A DNA stretch of 33,708 nt from an uncultured Porphyromonadaceae bacterium (GCA_947175665.1 CAMWNR010000011.1:1-33708), one strand, 5' to 3'; positions 8,718-17,393 are shown, counted from the first letter of the stretch. Made by a program: numbers and translations. The notes: a model not told the origin generated them from the letters alone.

Positions 8718-11222
8718 TTATTCCCGATAATAAATCCTTTTGACGCGCGGAGATACAGAGGTCAGAATCTCGTAAGGTATTGTCTCCAAAACATCAGCCA
8801 GCCGATATAGCGGTATATTCTGGCCGAATATCTCAACCTCATCACCGACCTTGCAATCGATACCGGTTACATCAATCATACACGCATCCATGCAGATATT
8901 CCCTATTGTCGGAGCATCTTTACCATTTACGCGCACCTTGATAGCACCATTGCCAAACTTACGGCTCATACCATCGGCATAGCCTATGGGAATAGTGGCA
9001 ATCGTCGATTTACGGTCAAGCACACCCCTGCGGGCATAACCTATGGTAGTATCTGCCTCCCACTCCCTGAGATTAATTATCACACTCTTCAGGGTGCTGA
9101 CTACGCTGAGGGGTTTCTCCATATCACTCGGGAGGGTATTGACACCATACAAACCTATCCCCAATCGAGCCATATCGTAATGATGAGTCTTGCCGTAACG
9201 CAATATGCCGGCCGAATTAAGGATATGACGCTTGAAACTTCCCGGGTACATATCTCGCATAAAAGAAGACCAATTCTCAAAATTATTCAACTGAAAATCG
9301 GTATAATCATTCATATCCGGCATATCAGCGGTAGCCAGATGGGAGAAAACCGATGCAATCCGTACGCTGTCTTGAGAATTAATCCTCTCCATAAGCGTCC
9401 GGAGTTCGGACTCGATAAATCCCATACGGTGCATACCGGTATCAAGTTTGATATGAATGGGGTAATTGTCGACACCATATTTGCGGGCAGCCGCAATCAC
9501 ATCCTCAAGCATAGCCGGAGAGTATATTTCCGGCTCCAGATGATAAGCAAACATATCGCGATAATCCGCTACTCTCGGATTCATTACCATAATAGGCATG
9601 GTGATACCCTGACGACGTAATTCGATACCCTCATCAAGTACAGCGACAGCAAGATAAGTGGCACCGGCATCCTGCATGGTCTTGGCTATCTCATAACTTC
9701 CGGCACCGTAAGCCGAAGCCTTGACCATCGCCACTATTCCGGTAGAAGCCGGCAGATGGCTTTTAAAATATCGGTAATTCTCAACCATCGCATCCAGATT
9801 CACTTCAAGAACAGTCTCGTGGGTGCGTTTTACAAGCCTTTCGAGTACATTATGGAGGTCAGATTCGCGCGATCCTTTAAGCAGAATCACGGAGTCTGAT
9901 ACAGGATGCTCACGCAGATAAGAGAGCAACGCCGAGGTATCTTTAAAAAAGAGAGCATTATTATCAAAACAATGAGCATAATCGCCAATGCGCGAGCCGA
10001 CACCGATAAAGTTATCGATATTGCGCAACCGCAAATAATCTGCCACCATACCGTAAGCCACCTCGGCTTCTTCCGCCTCGTGGCGCAGGTCAGCGAGAAT
10101 AACGGTTGTAGTCTGATCAGGCATACGGCGGCGAACCAAGAAATCGAGAGCCGGCAGCAGTGTACTCACATCGGCCGGATAGGCATCATATACAATATTG
10201 CAATTGTTAGCCCCATCGATTACACTCATGCGGGTGTCAACCGGATGAATATCCCTAAATCTGCGGGATATCAGAGTGGGGGAGTACCCGGCCTCAAGCA
10301 TATAGCACAGCGCGGAGCAGAAAGCGCGGATGTCGTTGGTATTAGCGGCTTCCACTTCAATCTGATGCATCTCGAGATCCCTCCACTTGTAAGAGATAAG
10401 AACTTTATCGGCAATCCTGTTATCAGTGTGTCCGCACTTCTTGATATCCGATATTCTGAGGTCGCAATCATCGCTTGTCAGACTCCATGATATACGTTTT
10501 ACGGTATCGGGTAGATTGGCAATCTGTTGCGTCACCCGTATATCGTCAGCGCAAAAGAATATCCTTTTTGCTCTGCTGGCCAGACTCACCTTTTCGGCTA
10601 ATTTAGCGTTATGATCGGCAAAGCCATCGTCATGTTCATCGCCCATATCGGTCAGAATCACGCTGTCGGGACGTATGCACTTTTCCAGATTAGCCATTTC
10701 ACCACTACGTGATATGCCCGCCTCAATAATAGTGAGATCGGTATTCTCGGTAATACCCCATAAAGATAGCGGTACACCGATCTGAGAGTTATAACTTCGC
10801 GGACTTCTTACTATCTCATGCAGTGGTTCGAGGAGTTGAAACAGAATCTCCTTAAGGGTCGTCTTGCCATACGAACCCGTTATGGCTATTACTTCACCCC
10901 CCTGCATTGAGTCTCCGCGCGATGCAATCTTCTGTAGCAGAGCCACAGGATTGTCGCATATTAGAATGGCCGCATCCTTAACATTTCTCATATCCTCCGG
11001 CACTGCGGGAGCGACAAACATACGCACACCCCTGTCGTAGAGTCTGCGCATATATCTCTCGCCTGAATTAGTGGCAGTAGGTATGGCAAAAAAAAGAGTA
11101 CCCTCAGGGGTAAGAAAGGATCTTGAGTCAGTGAGCAATCTGCGCACGACGGCAGACTCCCACTCGGTAGATATAGTGGTATCGGGTATCAGCGAGGCTA
11201 TCTCGCCCAATGTGATAATCAT
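8718..11222 (-). CDS. Bifunctional MurF ligase / alanine racemase
   Basis: An 834-residue fusion that is a known arrangement in Bacteroidetes. Residues 1-460 resemble MurF, which adds D-Ala-D-Ala to UDP-MurNAc-tripeptide. The ATP loop is GSYGKTT (116-122) and IIEAGISRSGEM follows. Residues about 468-834 are a fold-type III PLP alanine racemase: Lys501 in MVKASAYGAG holds PLP and Tyr729 in TTIGYARRG is the opposite catalytic base. Their spacing is close to that of Lys39/Tyr265 in the Geobacillus enzyme. The fusion would supply D-alanine and use the dipeptide made from it. The PLP motif reads KASAYGAG rather than the commoner KANAYGHG, a mild variant. It is the last gene of the minus-strand run, separated from ispG by inverted-repeat element B. 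Confidence 0.93.
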   Translation of the reverse strand: MIITLGEIASLIPDTTISTEWESAVVRRLLTDSRSFLTPEGTLFFAIPTATNSGERYMRRLYDRGVRMFVAPAVPEDMRNVKDAAILICDNPVALLQKIASRGDSMQGGEVIAITGSYGKTTLKEILFQLLEPLHEIVRSPRSYNSQIGVPLSLWGITENTDLTIIEAGISRSGEMANLEKCIRPDSVILTDMGDEHDDGFADHNAKLAEKVSLASRAKRIFFCADDIRVTQQIANLPDTVKRISWSLTSDDCDLRISDIKKCGHTDNRIADKVLISYKWRDLEMHQIEVEAANTNDIRAFCSALCYMLEAGYSPTLISRRFRDIHPVDTRMSVIDGANNCNIVYDAYPADVSTLLPALDFLVRRRMPDQTTTVILADLRHEAEEAEVAYGMVADYLRLRNIDNFIGVGSRIGDYAHCFDNNALFFKDTSALLSYLREHPVSDSVILLKGSRESDLHNVLERLVKRTHETVLEVNLDAMVENYRYFKSHLPASTGIVAMVKASAYGAGSYEIAKTMQDAGATYLAVAVLDEGIELRRQGITMPIMVMNPRVADYRDMFAYHLEPEIYSPAMLEDVIAAARKYGVDNYPIHIKLDTGMHRMGFIESELRTLMERINSQDSVRIASVFSHLATADMPDMNDYTDFQLNNFENWSSFMRDMYPGSFKRHILNSAGILRYGKTHHYDMARLGIGLYGVNTLPSDMEKPLSVVSTLKSVIINLREWEADTTIGYARRGVLDRKSTIATIPIGYADGMSRKFGNGAIKVRVNGKDAPTIGNICMDACMIDVTGIDCKVGDEVEIFGQNIPLYRLADVLETIPYEILTSVSPRVKRIYYRE

Positions 11223-11232
11223 TGTTTACTTT

Positions 11233-11427
11233 TAAGTAAGTAATGAAAATTAAACGATATTAAAAATGTAAGTAGTAATAAAATATCTTGTACAATAAAA
11301 CTTAATCTTTTTGGCTAATTTTCAATTGTCACTCAGTCAGATACAAAGTATCTTCCTTCGCTCCGCATGGAAATTATCTCAAAAATCTTTAAGTTTTATT
11401 TGCACATTAATTTTCATTACTTACTTA
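11233..11427. repeat. Inverted-repeat element (copy B), 195 bases with perfect 21-base arms
   Basis: The left arm (11233-11253, beginning TAAGTAAGTAATGAAAATTA) and right arm (11407-11427) are perfect inverse copies. Inner arms TGTACAATAAAACTTAATC (from 11290) and AAGTTTTATTTGCACA (11391-11406) extend the palindrome. Relative to copy A there is about 70 extra bases in the centre, including a small hairpin AGATAC/GTATCT. No open reading frame is present. The element fills the ispG-murF gap, reaches into the end of ispG, and would be transcribed as the leader of murF-alr. Confidence 0.85.
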
Positions 11428-13064
11428 TTATAATCTTTGATAAGAGCCAGAAGCGCAGGTAATGCATCATCGGTAGGGAGATTCTTATGTATCAACTCCT
11501 TCCCCTTATAAATGCTGACTCTCCCTACACCGGCACCTACATAACCGAAATCAGCATCCGCCATCTCTCCGGGGCCATTTACGATACATCCCATCACCCC
11601 GATCTTAAGCCCCGGCATATCAGCGGTAGCCTTGCGCACCTCGGCCAGTGTGGCAGGGAGATCAAAGAGGGTCCGGCCGCAACTCGGGCAGGCTATATAC
11701 TCTGTTTTAGAGAATCTCAGGCGTGCGGCCTGGAGAATACTGAGCATCAGGGATTGTCTCTGCTCCGGAGTCAGAGCAGGGGCAGTGATAAGCACACCGT
11801 TGCCATAACCGTTAAGCAGAAGGGTGCCTAAATCAGCCGAAGCCTTCAGGCGCACGGTGTCGGCATCCTCATCGCTGTAATGCAAATGTAGAATTATAGG
11901 AGACTTACCCCCGGCAACAATATATCTTTCTATCCAGGACTGAATTTCACCTACAGGATTGATATGATTGGAAGAGAGGGATATTAGTTTACCCTCAGAA
12001 GTGTCAGCAATGACTTCCGGGTCGGTAGAAGCATGAGTACGCAATATCAGATTCTCATCGATATCAGAAGCCATAATATCGTAATCCACCACCTTAGGCC
12101 ACCCGGTAGGTCCGAATCCCGCCACCGGAGAGGCACTCGTGCGGGCAGGATATGCTGCCTCCTTTTCAGGGGTAGGAATGGCAGGGTGATTATCACGCAG
12201 GGCAATATAGTCACGTAGTTGCGCGGCCACCGGAATCTCATTTTCGGGTGGTTCGGAGAGCGACACGCGGATAGTGTCACCGATACCCTCGCTAAGCAGG
12301 GCCCCGATGCCCACGGCGCTCTTGATGCGACCATCTTCACCATCACCGGCCTCGGTCACGCCTAAATGTATTGGATAGTGCATATCCTCCTTATTCATCT
12401 CCCTTACGAGCAATCGTACGGTAGTGACCATAACCACCACATTAGAAGCCTTAATGGAGATGACTACATTATCAAAATTCTCCTCTCTGAATATCCGCAG
12501 AAACTCCATCACAGACTCGACCATACCGGCAGGGGTATCACCATACCGGCTCATAATGCGGTCAGAAAGCGAGCCGTGATTTACACCGAGTCTGACAGCG
12601 GTATTATTGGCCTTACATAGGTCGAGAAAAGGTATTACGGCCTTACGGATCTTCTGTAACTCCGCCTGATACTCCTCATCGGTAAATTCGAGTCTGCGGA
12701 ATGTACGGGCTGCATCAACAAAATTACCCGGATTAATGCGCACCTTATCGCAGGTAGTGGCAGCGGTATAAGCGGCTTTAGGATTAAAATGCACGTCTGC
12801 CACCAGAGGTGTCGTAAAACCGGCCTTGCGTACACCATTTGTTATTTCAGCCATATTGGAGGCTTCGGCCACACCTTGAGTGGTAAGGCGCACGATCTCA
12901 CCACCGGCTTGGGCGATACGTATAGTCTGAGCCACCGACCCCTCCGTATCGAGGGTGCTTGTATTGGTCATCGACTGTATGCGTATCGGTGCATCTCCAC
13001 CTATACGGATATTACCTACCTGTACAGGCGATGTAGATCGACGAGAGTAATTATATCGGGACAT
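11421..13064 (-). CDS. ispG: 4-hydroxy-3-methylbut-2-enyl diphosphate synthase (HMB-PP synthase)
   Basis: A 547-residue enzyme of the MEP isoprenoid pathway that reductively opens MEcPP to HMBPP. It begins with a TIM-barrel domain (RRSTSPVQVGNIRIGGDAPIRIQSM.. at the N-terminus). The C-terminal iron-sulfur domain has CPSCGR (Cys459, Cys462) and GCIVNGPGE (Cys493, Glu500), which together ligate a 4Fe-4S cluster. It is much longer than the roughly 370-residue E. coli enzyme because of a central insert (about 270-440), as is normal in Bacteroidetes, chlamydiae and plants. The last lysine codon and TAA stop lie within the arm of inverted-repeat element B. Upstream is the PAP2-like gene, 61 bases away. 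Confidence 0.95.
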   Translation of the reverse strand: MSRYNYSRRSTSPVQVGNIRIGGDAPIRIQSMTNTSTLDTEGSVAQTIRIAQAGGEIVRLTTQGVAEASNMAEITNGVRKAGFTTPLVADVHFNPKAAYTAATTCDKVRINPGNFVDAARTFRRLEFTDEEYQAELQKIRKAVIPFLDLCKANNTAVRLGVNHGSLSDRIMSRYGDTPAGMVESVMEFLRIFREENFDNVVISIKASNVVVMVTTVRLLVREMNKEDMHYPIHLGVTEAGDGEDGRIKSAVGIGALLSEGIGDTIRVSLSEPPENEIPVAAQLRDYIALRDNHPAIPTPEKEAAYPARTSASPVAGFGPTGWPKVVDYDIMASDIDENLILRTHASTDPEVIADTSEGKLISLSSNHINPVGEIQSWIERYIVAGGKSPIILHLHYSDEDADTVRLKASADLGTLLLNGYGNGVLITAPALTPEQRQSLMLSILQAARLRFSKTEYIACPSCGRTLFDLPATLAEVRKATADMPGLKIGVMGCIVNGPGEMADADFGYVGAGVGRVSIYKGKELIHKNLPTDDALPALLALIKDYNK

Positions 13065-13125
13065 AAGATAGAATTGTAACGTAAATATCAGGAAAGCAAT
13101 AAAGAAATCGGGAGAGAAGGCTATA

Positions 13126-13971
13126 TCATATAGGGGCAGGAATAATCAACTCCATGCTCAGCACACCGAGAAATCCCACTATTTCACCGGCCACAGTCTG
13201 CAGAGGGGTATGGCGCCCCAACCATACGCGGGCCATACCTAACAGGCCGGCAGCCAATATGGCACCCATACACCACCACCAGAGATTATAAGGAGGTAGA
13301 CCGTAACGGTTCATAACCAGAATCATAGCAATAAATCCACCCATCCCGGCACCGTGAGCCGAAATCTTCCACCAGAAATTAATGATGAGGTTAAGACCGG
13401 TGGCTATGGCTGCTCCGATAAAGAAGAAACCTACCCAGTCCGGCAGACCTGTAGTAGTGAGGTAGAACCCTGTAGCCAGCATCGCGCCCCCCTCTACAAT
13501 ATAAGGGATCAGACGGTCAGTTCGTCGGGAGAGAGCATAATCCGAGACATCTCCAAATTTAGCGAGAACGAAAACTGCAAGAGCCGGAATCACCGCCGTC
13601 ATAGCGAAGACTATACCTATAATCGACCATTTGGAAGATAGGGGAGCGTAAGAGAGCATAGAAAGGTAAAACACCATTATTATGGCGTAAGTAGGCACTA
13701 TCACAGGAGAGAAAATCCAGGAAAGCGCGTGAGAAAAGAGCGTCATGAAACCCTTTGGCGGGTTCTCATCATCAGATGTACGCACTTCGAGAGGTTTACC
13801 CTGAAATTCATTTATAAGATTGGAGATTTCCTGATTCTTGGCAGGAAGATCATCATTCGGCTCATTATGCATATCCTGCGAGGCGACAGCATCTTCAGCC
13901 GCCCCCTCAGGGTCGCAACTGCTCCCCGGAGAATAAGGATAATAATCCGAAATATCAGGTTTTAAAGCCAT
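13126..13971 (-). CDS. PAP2-like integral membrane protein
   Basis: A 281-residue protein: about 75 charged residues, then roughly six membrane helices. Segments resemble the PAP2 (lipid phosphatase) motifs in order: SRRTDRLIPY for the K..RP motif, KISAHGAG for the central SGH-type motif, and ARVWLGRHTPLQTVAG for SR..H...D. The histidines of motifs 2 and 3 are present, but other positions are weak, so catalysis (e.g. on undecaprenyl or other lipid phosphates) is uncertain. The ATG at 13971 is chosen: it gives a 13-base gap after rluA, whereas an upstream start would overlap rluA by over 80 bases. It lies in an operon with rluA, ispG and murF-alr. Confidence 0.6.
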   Translation of the reverse strand: MALKPDISDYYPYSPGSSCDPEGAAEDAVASQDMHNEPNDDLPAKNQEISNLINEFQGKPLEVRTSDDENPPKGFMTLFSHALSWIFSPVIVPTYAIIMVFYLSMLSYAPLSSKWSIIGIVFAMTAVIPALAVFVLAKFGDVSDYALSRRTDRLIPYIVEGGAMLATGFYLTTTGLPDWVGFFFIGAAIATGLNLIINFWWKISAHGAGMGGFIAMILVMNRYGLPPYNLWWWCMGAILAAGLLGMARVWLGRHTPLQTVAGEIVGFLGVLSMELIIPAPI

Positions 13972-13984
13972 ATTTACAAAGTAT

Positions 13985-14941
13985 TTAAATATCGTCGGAG
14001 GTAGATTCCTTAGTACCCTTGATACCACCGACCATTTTAAGGAAGCGGGCAGGTACGGGAGTCTCAAACCTCATATCTTTTCGGGTTACTGGATGCACGA
14101 ATCTCAGGGTACGCGCATGGAGAGCAAGGCGGTTGAGCGGACTCGCTTTAGCGCCATATTTACGGTCACCTACTATGGGATGCCCGAGTTCCTTGGCATG
14201 AACGCGTATCTGGTTTTTGCGTCCTGTATCGAGAGAGAATTCTATCAGCGAATAACCGTAGCCGCGGGCAAGCACCTTATAGCGGGTGGTAGCCGCCAGC
14301 AATCCCTCTTTAGGTTCGCTTGAAGAGTACACCTCAAATTGCGAAGTCTCACCGAGATAACTCTTAATTACCCCTTCATCCTCCTTGACAAAACCCTCTA
14401 CAACGGCTACATATTTGCGTTCAAGCACCATATTGTTCCAATTGTGCTGCATTGCCTCTTGAGCCTCCGGATCTTTGGCAAACATCATCAGACCGCTGGT
14501 AGCCTTATCCAGACGATGTATGACAAAGATCTTGTTGTAAGGTGATGCATTTTTAAGATATGTCTTAAGAATGTTATATGCGGTTTCCTCCTTTTTTTGC
14601 GAACCGGTTCCAACCGACAATAGTCCATAACCCTTATTAACCACGATTACATCATCATCCTCATACACCATCTGCATGCGGGGATGACGAAAAACTATAA
14701 ACGGTCGGCTCAGGTTAAGTTCTACCCAGTCACCCGGAGCGACAGGCGCGTCAAAAGCGTTGGTGACCACACCGTTAATCATAAGGTGTCCGAACTTTAG
14801 CCACTTCTTGACATCATTGCGAGGGGCGGCGGGGAAATTTTCGGTTACAAACTGCATGAGCGGAGTGATAAGATCCGAGCGGTTCTGACGCGCAAGGATA
14901 TTATCCGGTTGCCAATTACTGTTTTTTCTCTGTATAGCCAT
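13985..14941 (-). CDS. RluA-family RNA pseudouridine synthase
   Basis: A 318-residue protein with an N-terminal S4-like RNA-binding region (about 20-75, DVKKWLKFGHLMINGVVTN) and a pseudouridine synthase core. The catalytic aspartate is Asp145 in IHRLDKATSG. Later motifs LERKYVAVVEG and GRKNQIRVHAKELGHPIVGDRKYG are also typical. It isomerises specific uridines in rRNA or tRNA; the exact target (RluC- or RluD-like) cannot be assigned. The start codon is the first ATG. A -7 box lies about 75 bases upstream, and a leader hairpin sits immediately before the start. Confidence 0.88.
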   Translation of the reverse strand: MAIQRKNSNWQPDNILARQNRSDLITPLMQFVTENFPAAPRNDVKKWLKFGHLMINGVVTNAFDAPVAPGDWVELNLSRPFIVFRHPRMQMVYEDDDVIVVNKGYGLLSVGTGSQKKEETAYNILKTYLKNASPYNKIFVIHRLDKATSGLMMFAKDPEAQEAMQHNWNNMVLERKYVAVVEGFVKEDEGVIKSYLGETSQFEVYSSSEPKEGLLAATTRYKVLARGYGYSLIEFSLDTGRKNQIRVHAKELGHPIVGDRKYGAKASPLNRLALHARTLRFVHPVTRKDMRFETPVPARFLKMVGGIKGTKESTSDDI

Positions 14942-14953
14942 AATGCGTAATCG

Positions 14954-14994
14954 CGGATTCAGAATCTCAGAAAGTACCGGAGTGTTCTGATCCG
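14954..14994 (-). promoter_or_regulatory. Hairpin in the rluA leader
   Basis: On the minus strand CGGATCAGAA pairs with TTCTGAATCCG, with one bulged base. The 3' side ends about 12 bases before the rluA ATG, where it could affect ribosome access. Confidence 0.4.
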
Positions 14995-15016
14995 TGTAAG
15001 ATTTTTTAATAACCTA

Positions 15017-15024
15017 CAAAGATA
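15017..15024 (-). promoter_or_regulatory. Candidate -7 box for the rluA-ispG-murF run
   Basis: The minus strand reads TATCTTTG, an exact TAnnTTTG. The nearest TTG upstream is 22-23 bases away, slightly too far, so the -33 element is unconvincing. Confidence 0.45.
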
Positions 15025-15094
15025 ACAAATTTACCGCTGATAAGATTCAATAATGTCCATAAATTTTATTCTATTCAGCCGAGTCGGGTGTCGA

Positions 15095-16384
15095 TTATGT
15101 AGAGTGTACTGATTTGCGGAGCAGATGGTGGCCGAAGCGGCAGTTGAGGCAACGCTGTTTATCGCAATATTCGGAGCGGAGGTGTAGCAACGCTTGCGAA
15201 CGCAAGGCATTGTGCGGCTTGAGGCCGCTATTCTCCCACGATGTTATAATGCTGTTCTTTTCGGGAGGAAGATGGGATAGAATGTCGCAGCCATATTCCG
15301 CTTGGAGATAGTCACCGGTTATCTGCGCGTAGGCATAATAAAAAGGTGCAGCGACATTTATAAGTAAGAGCCTTCGGCTTGCGGCTGATAATGAGGTATT
15401 TGCCGAGTCGGTACGACCCTCAGCACCAAAGGCGAAGTGGTCTCTCCAATATTGGTGCAGTTGCCAATCGAAGTTTTTAAGTAATTGATCTATATTCCCT
15501 TTCGCATCAAGGATATATGACGTAAAACCGCGACCTGCATAAATGGCTGCGGCCAGAAGGGCGATACGGCGATGGGGGAAATTTTGCGGACGAGTTCTGG
15601 CATATTTCCACAGGTCGAGCCGCATAGGTCTTAATCCATATTTACGCGCCAGAAAACCATACTCGCGGCATAAGGATTGATAATAATCATCAAAGATGTG
15701 CATGGATCCGTTGAGCATACCCGCCTGACCAAACAGGAGAGCCTCAATCTGCATCAACGAGTCTGAATGACGATAAAGATAATTGAGCGGTATGGACTTG
15801 GCGAGAAGTTCGAAAGGTACACCGTTAAGATTGAATCCCAGGCCGCGAGCCAGTGCGGTAAACATGGTCTGCTCCCAGTCACAATTAAGAGAATGATACC
15901 AATCGAGAATGCGTTGCGCCTTGAAATGCAGTCGCTCTATGGCTATGGTTTCCAGCCAATCCTCACGGTTGAGCGGAGGTATAGAGGGTATAGCCGAAGC
16001 GCATCTCACCCCTTTCATATCCGCCGACAATTCAGAATATGTGATATAGAAATCTCTCGGCAAAACGACAGCAAGTTGAGGTATTTCTGTGCCATCTTTG
16101 CGCGTGACTCTCTTATCATCTATGGCTACTACATGTAATATTACATTGTCGTATGCGCCATCCAGGTGATGGCCATGCGCATACCAGTCAGAAGCCTTGA
16201 CATGGATCTCAACGTTGCCGGTCCACTTAACATTATCTATGCATACCGCGGCATTAGAAAAATCCGGACCTGCATTATCATTATGCAAGCCGGGATATAA
16301 AACCTCAACCGGCTCACCTTTACAGCACCGGGCAGGCATCGGGATCATCCTGTGCTTCCATATATAATGATAGAGAAGTTCCAT
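15095..16384 (-). CDS. DUF2851 family protein
   Basis: A 429-residue conserved protein of unknown function, common in Bacteroidetes. It begins with the family's hallmark: ELLYHYIWKHRM, then DNAGPDFSNAAVCIDNVKWTGNVEIHVKASDW, a pattern with conserved DAGPDF and GNVEIH blocks. The C-terminus is cysteine- and histidine-rich (CDKQRCLNCRFGHHLL) and may bind a metal. The start is well fixed because the family motif begins at residue 2. Its promoter's -7 box ends only four bases before the ATG, so the message is probably leaderless. The next gene, rluA, is 153 bases downstream and has its own candidate -7 box. Confidence 0.8.
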   Translation of the reverse strand: MELLYHYIWKHRMIPMPARCCKGEPVEVLYPGLHNDNAGPDFSNAAVCIDNVKWTGNVEIHVKASDWYAHGHHLDGAYDNVILHVVAIDDKRVTRKDGTEIPQLAVVLPRDFYITYSELSADMKGVRCASAIPSIPPLNREDWLETIAIERLHFKAQRILDWYHSLNCDWEQTMFTALARGLGFNLNGVPFELLAKSIPLNYLYRHSDSLMQIEALLFGQAGMLNGSMHIFDDYYQSLCREYGFLARKYGLRPMRLDLWKYARTRPQNFPHRRIALLAAAIYAGRGFTSYILDAKGNIDQLLKNFDWQLHQYWRDHFAFGAEGRTDSANTSLSAASRRLLLINVAAPFYYAYAQITGDYLQAEYGCDILSHLPPEKNSIITSWENSGLKPHNALRSQALLHLRSEYCDKQRCLNCRFGHHLLRKSVHST

Positions 16385-16388
16385 AATT

Positions 16389-16420
16389 CAAAGGTAAGAT
16401 AAAATATTAAAAAAATCAAA
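16389..16420 (-). promoter_or_regulatory. Promoter of the DUF2851 gene (probably leaderless transcript)
   Basis: -33 TTTG (16417-16420), a 20-base spacer and -7 TACCTTTG (16389-16396) on the minus strand match the consensus. The ATG begins at 16384, where transcription itself should start. Confidence 0.75.
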
Positions 16421-16488
16421 TAGGATATGGTGAAGAGGTTAAAAATCAGTAAAAAGAGGGTTAATAGAGGTTATGAGAGGTCTGAGGT

Positions 16489-16519
16489 TTTGCAGATACG
16501 TAAATAATTAGTACCTTTA
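16489..16519 (+). promoter_or_regulatory. Promoter of predicted small RNA 1
   Basis: -33 TTTG (16489-16492), a 19-base spacer and -7 TACCTTTA (16512-16519), one base off TAnnTTTG. The RNA's conserved 5' end begins five bases later. Confidence 0.7.
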
Positions 16520-16523
16520 CCGA

Positions 16524-16595
16524 GTGTTTTTCATAGTATTAAATTAAGATTAAGGTTTCGGACTGTCGCTTTGTGAAAAGCGACAGTCTTTTTTT
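16524..16595 (+). ncRNA. Predicted small RNA 1 (paralogous pair, member 1)
   Basis: About 72 bases, from GTGTTTTTCATAGTATTA to a strong intrinsic terminator. There is no coding potential. The 5' half is single-stranded and AT-rich; the 3' end is a GACTGTCGCTTT/AAAAGCGACAGTC hairpin plus seven T's. Its first 20 or so bases closely match those of small RNA 2 (17526-17591, opposite strand), while the terminator stems are unrelated. Conserved 5' sequence with divergent hairpins points to a conserved pairing region. I recall a family of paralogous sRNAs (FopS) in Bacteroides thetaiotaomicron with this kind of design, but I could not compare sequences. Confidence 0.72.
16561..16595 (+). terminator. 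Intrinsic terminator of small RNA 1
   Basis: Stem GACTGTCGCTTT / AAAAGCGACAGTC with a short loop, followed by seven T's. No plus-strand protein gene lies upstream for more than 7 kb, so it must end a small transcript. Confidence 0.88.
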
Positions 16596-16612
16596 GTTGA
16601 GCCGAGTGATGT

Positions 16613-16672
16613 CACCGCTACTACGGCGAAGCATATTTTAAGTAGGGCCGGTTAAAAATATGTGGAGCGGTG
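16613..16672. repeat. Two-step inverted repeat between small RNA 1 and rubrerythrin
   Basis: Outer arms CACCGCT (16613-16619) and AGCGGTG (16666-16672) enclose inner arms CATATTTTAA and TTAAAAATATG. It could be a hairpin in the DNA or in any read-through RNA. No T run follows. Confidence 0.45.
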
Positions 16673-16745
16673 CGAACTAAATAATTGCATGACGTGTTAA
16701 CATTATGAAAGCAAAAAACATATAAATTATCAAAAACAAAACATT

Positions 16746-17336
16746 ATGGCAAACACAACAAAAAGCCTTAAAGGCACTAAGACCGCAGATTATCTTGCAC
16801 AAGCATATTTAGCAGAATCAACAGCAGTTACAAGATATATTTACTACGCACAGCAGGCTAAGAAAGATAAATATTTATATTATTCAACTCTTATCCAGCA
16901 GACCTCGGACAATGAACTTCATCACGCCAAGATTTTCTTGAAATATCTGGTAGACGGTGGTGTGGTTAATGTACCGGTAGGTGTGGATAGCGGTGATCTT
17001 TCCAATACAGTTAAGAATCTTGAGATTGCGGCATCTGAAGAGCAGAAGGAGGGTGTAGATCTCTATACCGAGGCTGCCAAAGTGGCTAAAGAAGAGGGCT
17101 TTGATGAGATTTCGGCTCAGTTTGCGGCAATTGCTACAATTGAGGCACACCACGAAGCACGCTTTAACAAGATGCGCGAACGTATTGAGAACGGTACTGT
17201 CTGGAAAAGAGAAACACCCATCAAGTGGCAGTGTGATGTATGCGGCTATATTTATGAAGGTACTACACCTCCCGAGGTTTGTCCCGCATGTCTGCATCCA
17301 TATCAGCACTACTTCCCCGCAGATGAAAATGTATAA
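16746..17336 (+). CDS. Rubrerythrin
   Basis: A 196-residue non-haem diiron protein that reduces hydrogen peroxide in anaerobes. The ferritin-like domain (1-150) supplies iron ligands in YLAESTAVTRY (Glu24), SDNELHH (Glu57, His60) and ATIEAHHEARF (Glu133, His136). The C-terminal rubredoxin-like domain binds one iron through CDVC (163, 166) and CPAC (179, 182). Length and domain order are those of classical rubrerythrin. It is a single-gene unit on the plus strand, flanked by two convergently oriented predicted small RNA genes and closed by its own terminator. No exact TAnnTTTG box was found upstream. Confidence 0.95.
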   Translation: MANTTKSLKGTKTADYLAQAYLAESTAVTRYIYYAQQAKKDKYLYYSTLIQQTSDNELHHAKIFLKYLVDGGVVNVPVGVDSGDLSNTVKNLEIAASEEQKEGVDLYTEAAKVAKEEGFDEISAQFAAIATIEAHHEARFNKMRERIENGTVWKRETPIKWQCDVCGYIYEGTTPPEVCPACLHPYQHYFPADENV

Positions 17337-17357
17337 TAACCCGAACAATAATAAGAT

Positions 17358-17393
17358 AAAAATAAGGTTGTGCTTGCACAACCTTATTTTTTT
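17358..17393 (+). terminator. Intrinsic terminator after rubrerythrin
   Basis: A perfect stem AAAAATAAGGTTGTG / CACAACCTTATTTTT with loop CTTG and further T's. The A run on the left makes it potentially bidirectional. Confidence 0.9.

Noticed and set aside
11740-12260. Unusual length of IspG as a possible fusion or insertion
   Set aside because: The long form with a central domain is normal for Bacteroidetes, and the cluster cysteines are all present.
13972-14067. N-terminal extension of the PAP2-like protein
   Set aside because: It overlaps the rluA coding region, and the ATG at 13971 leaves a normal 13-base gap.
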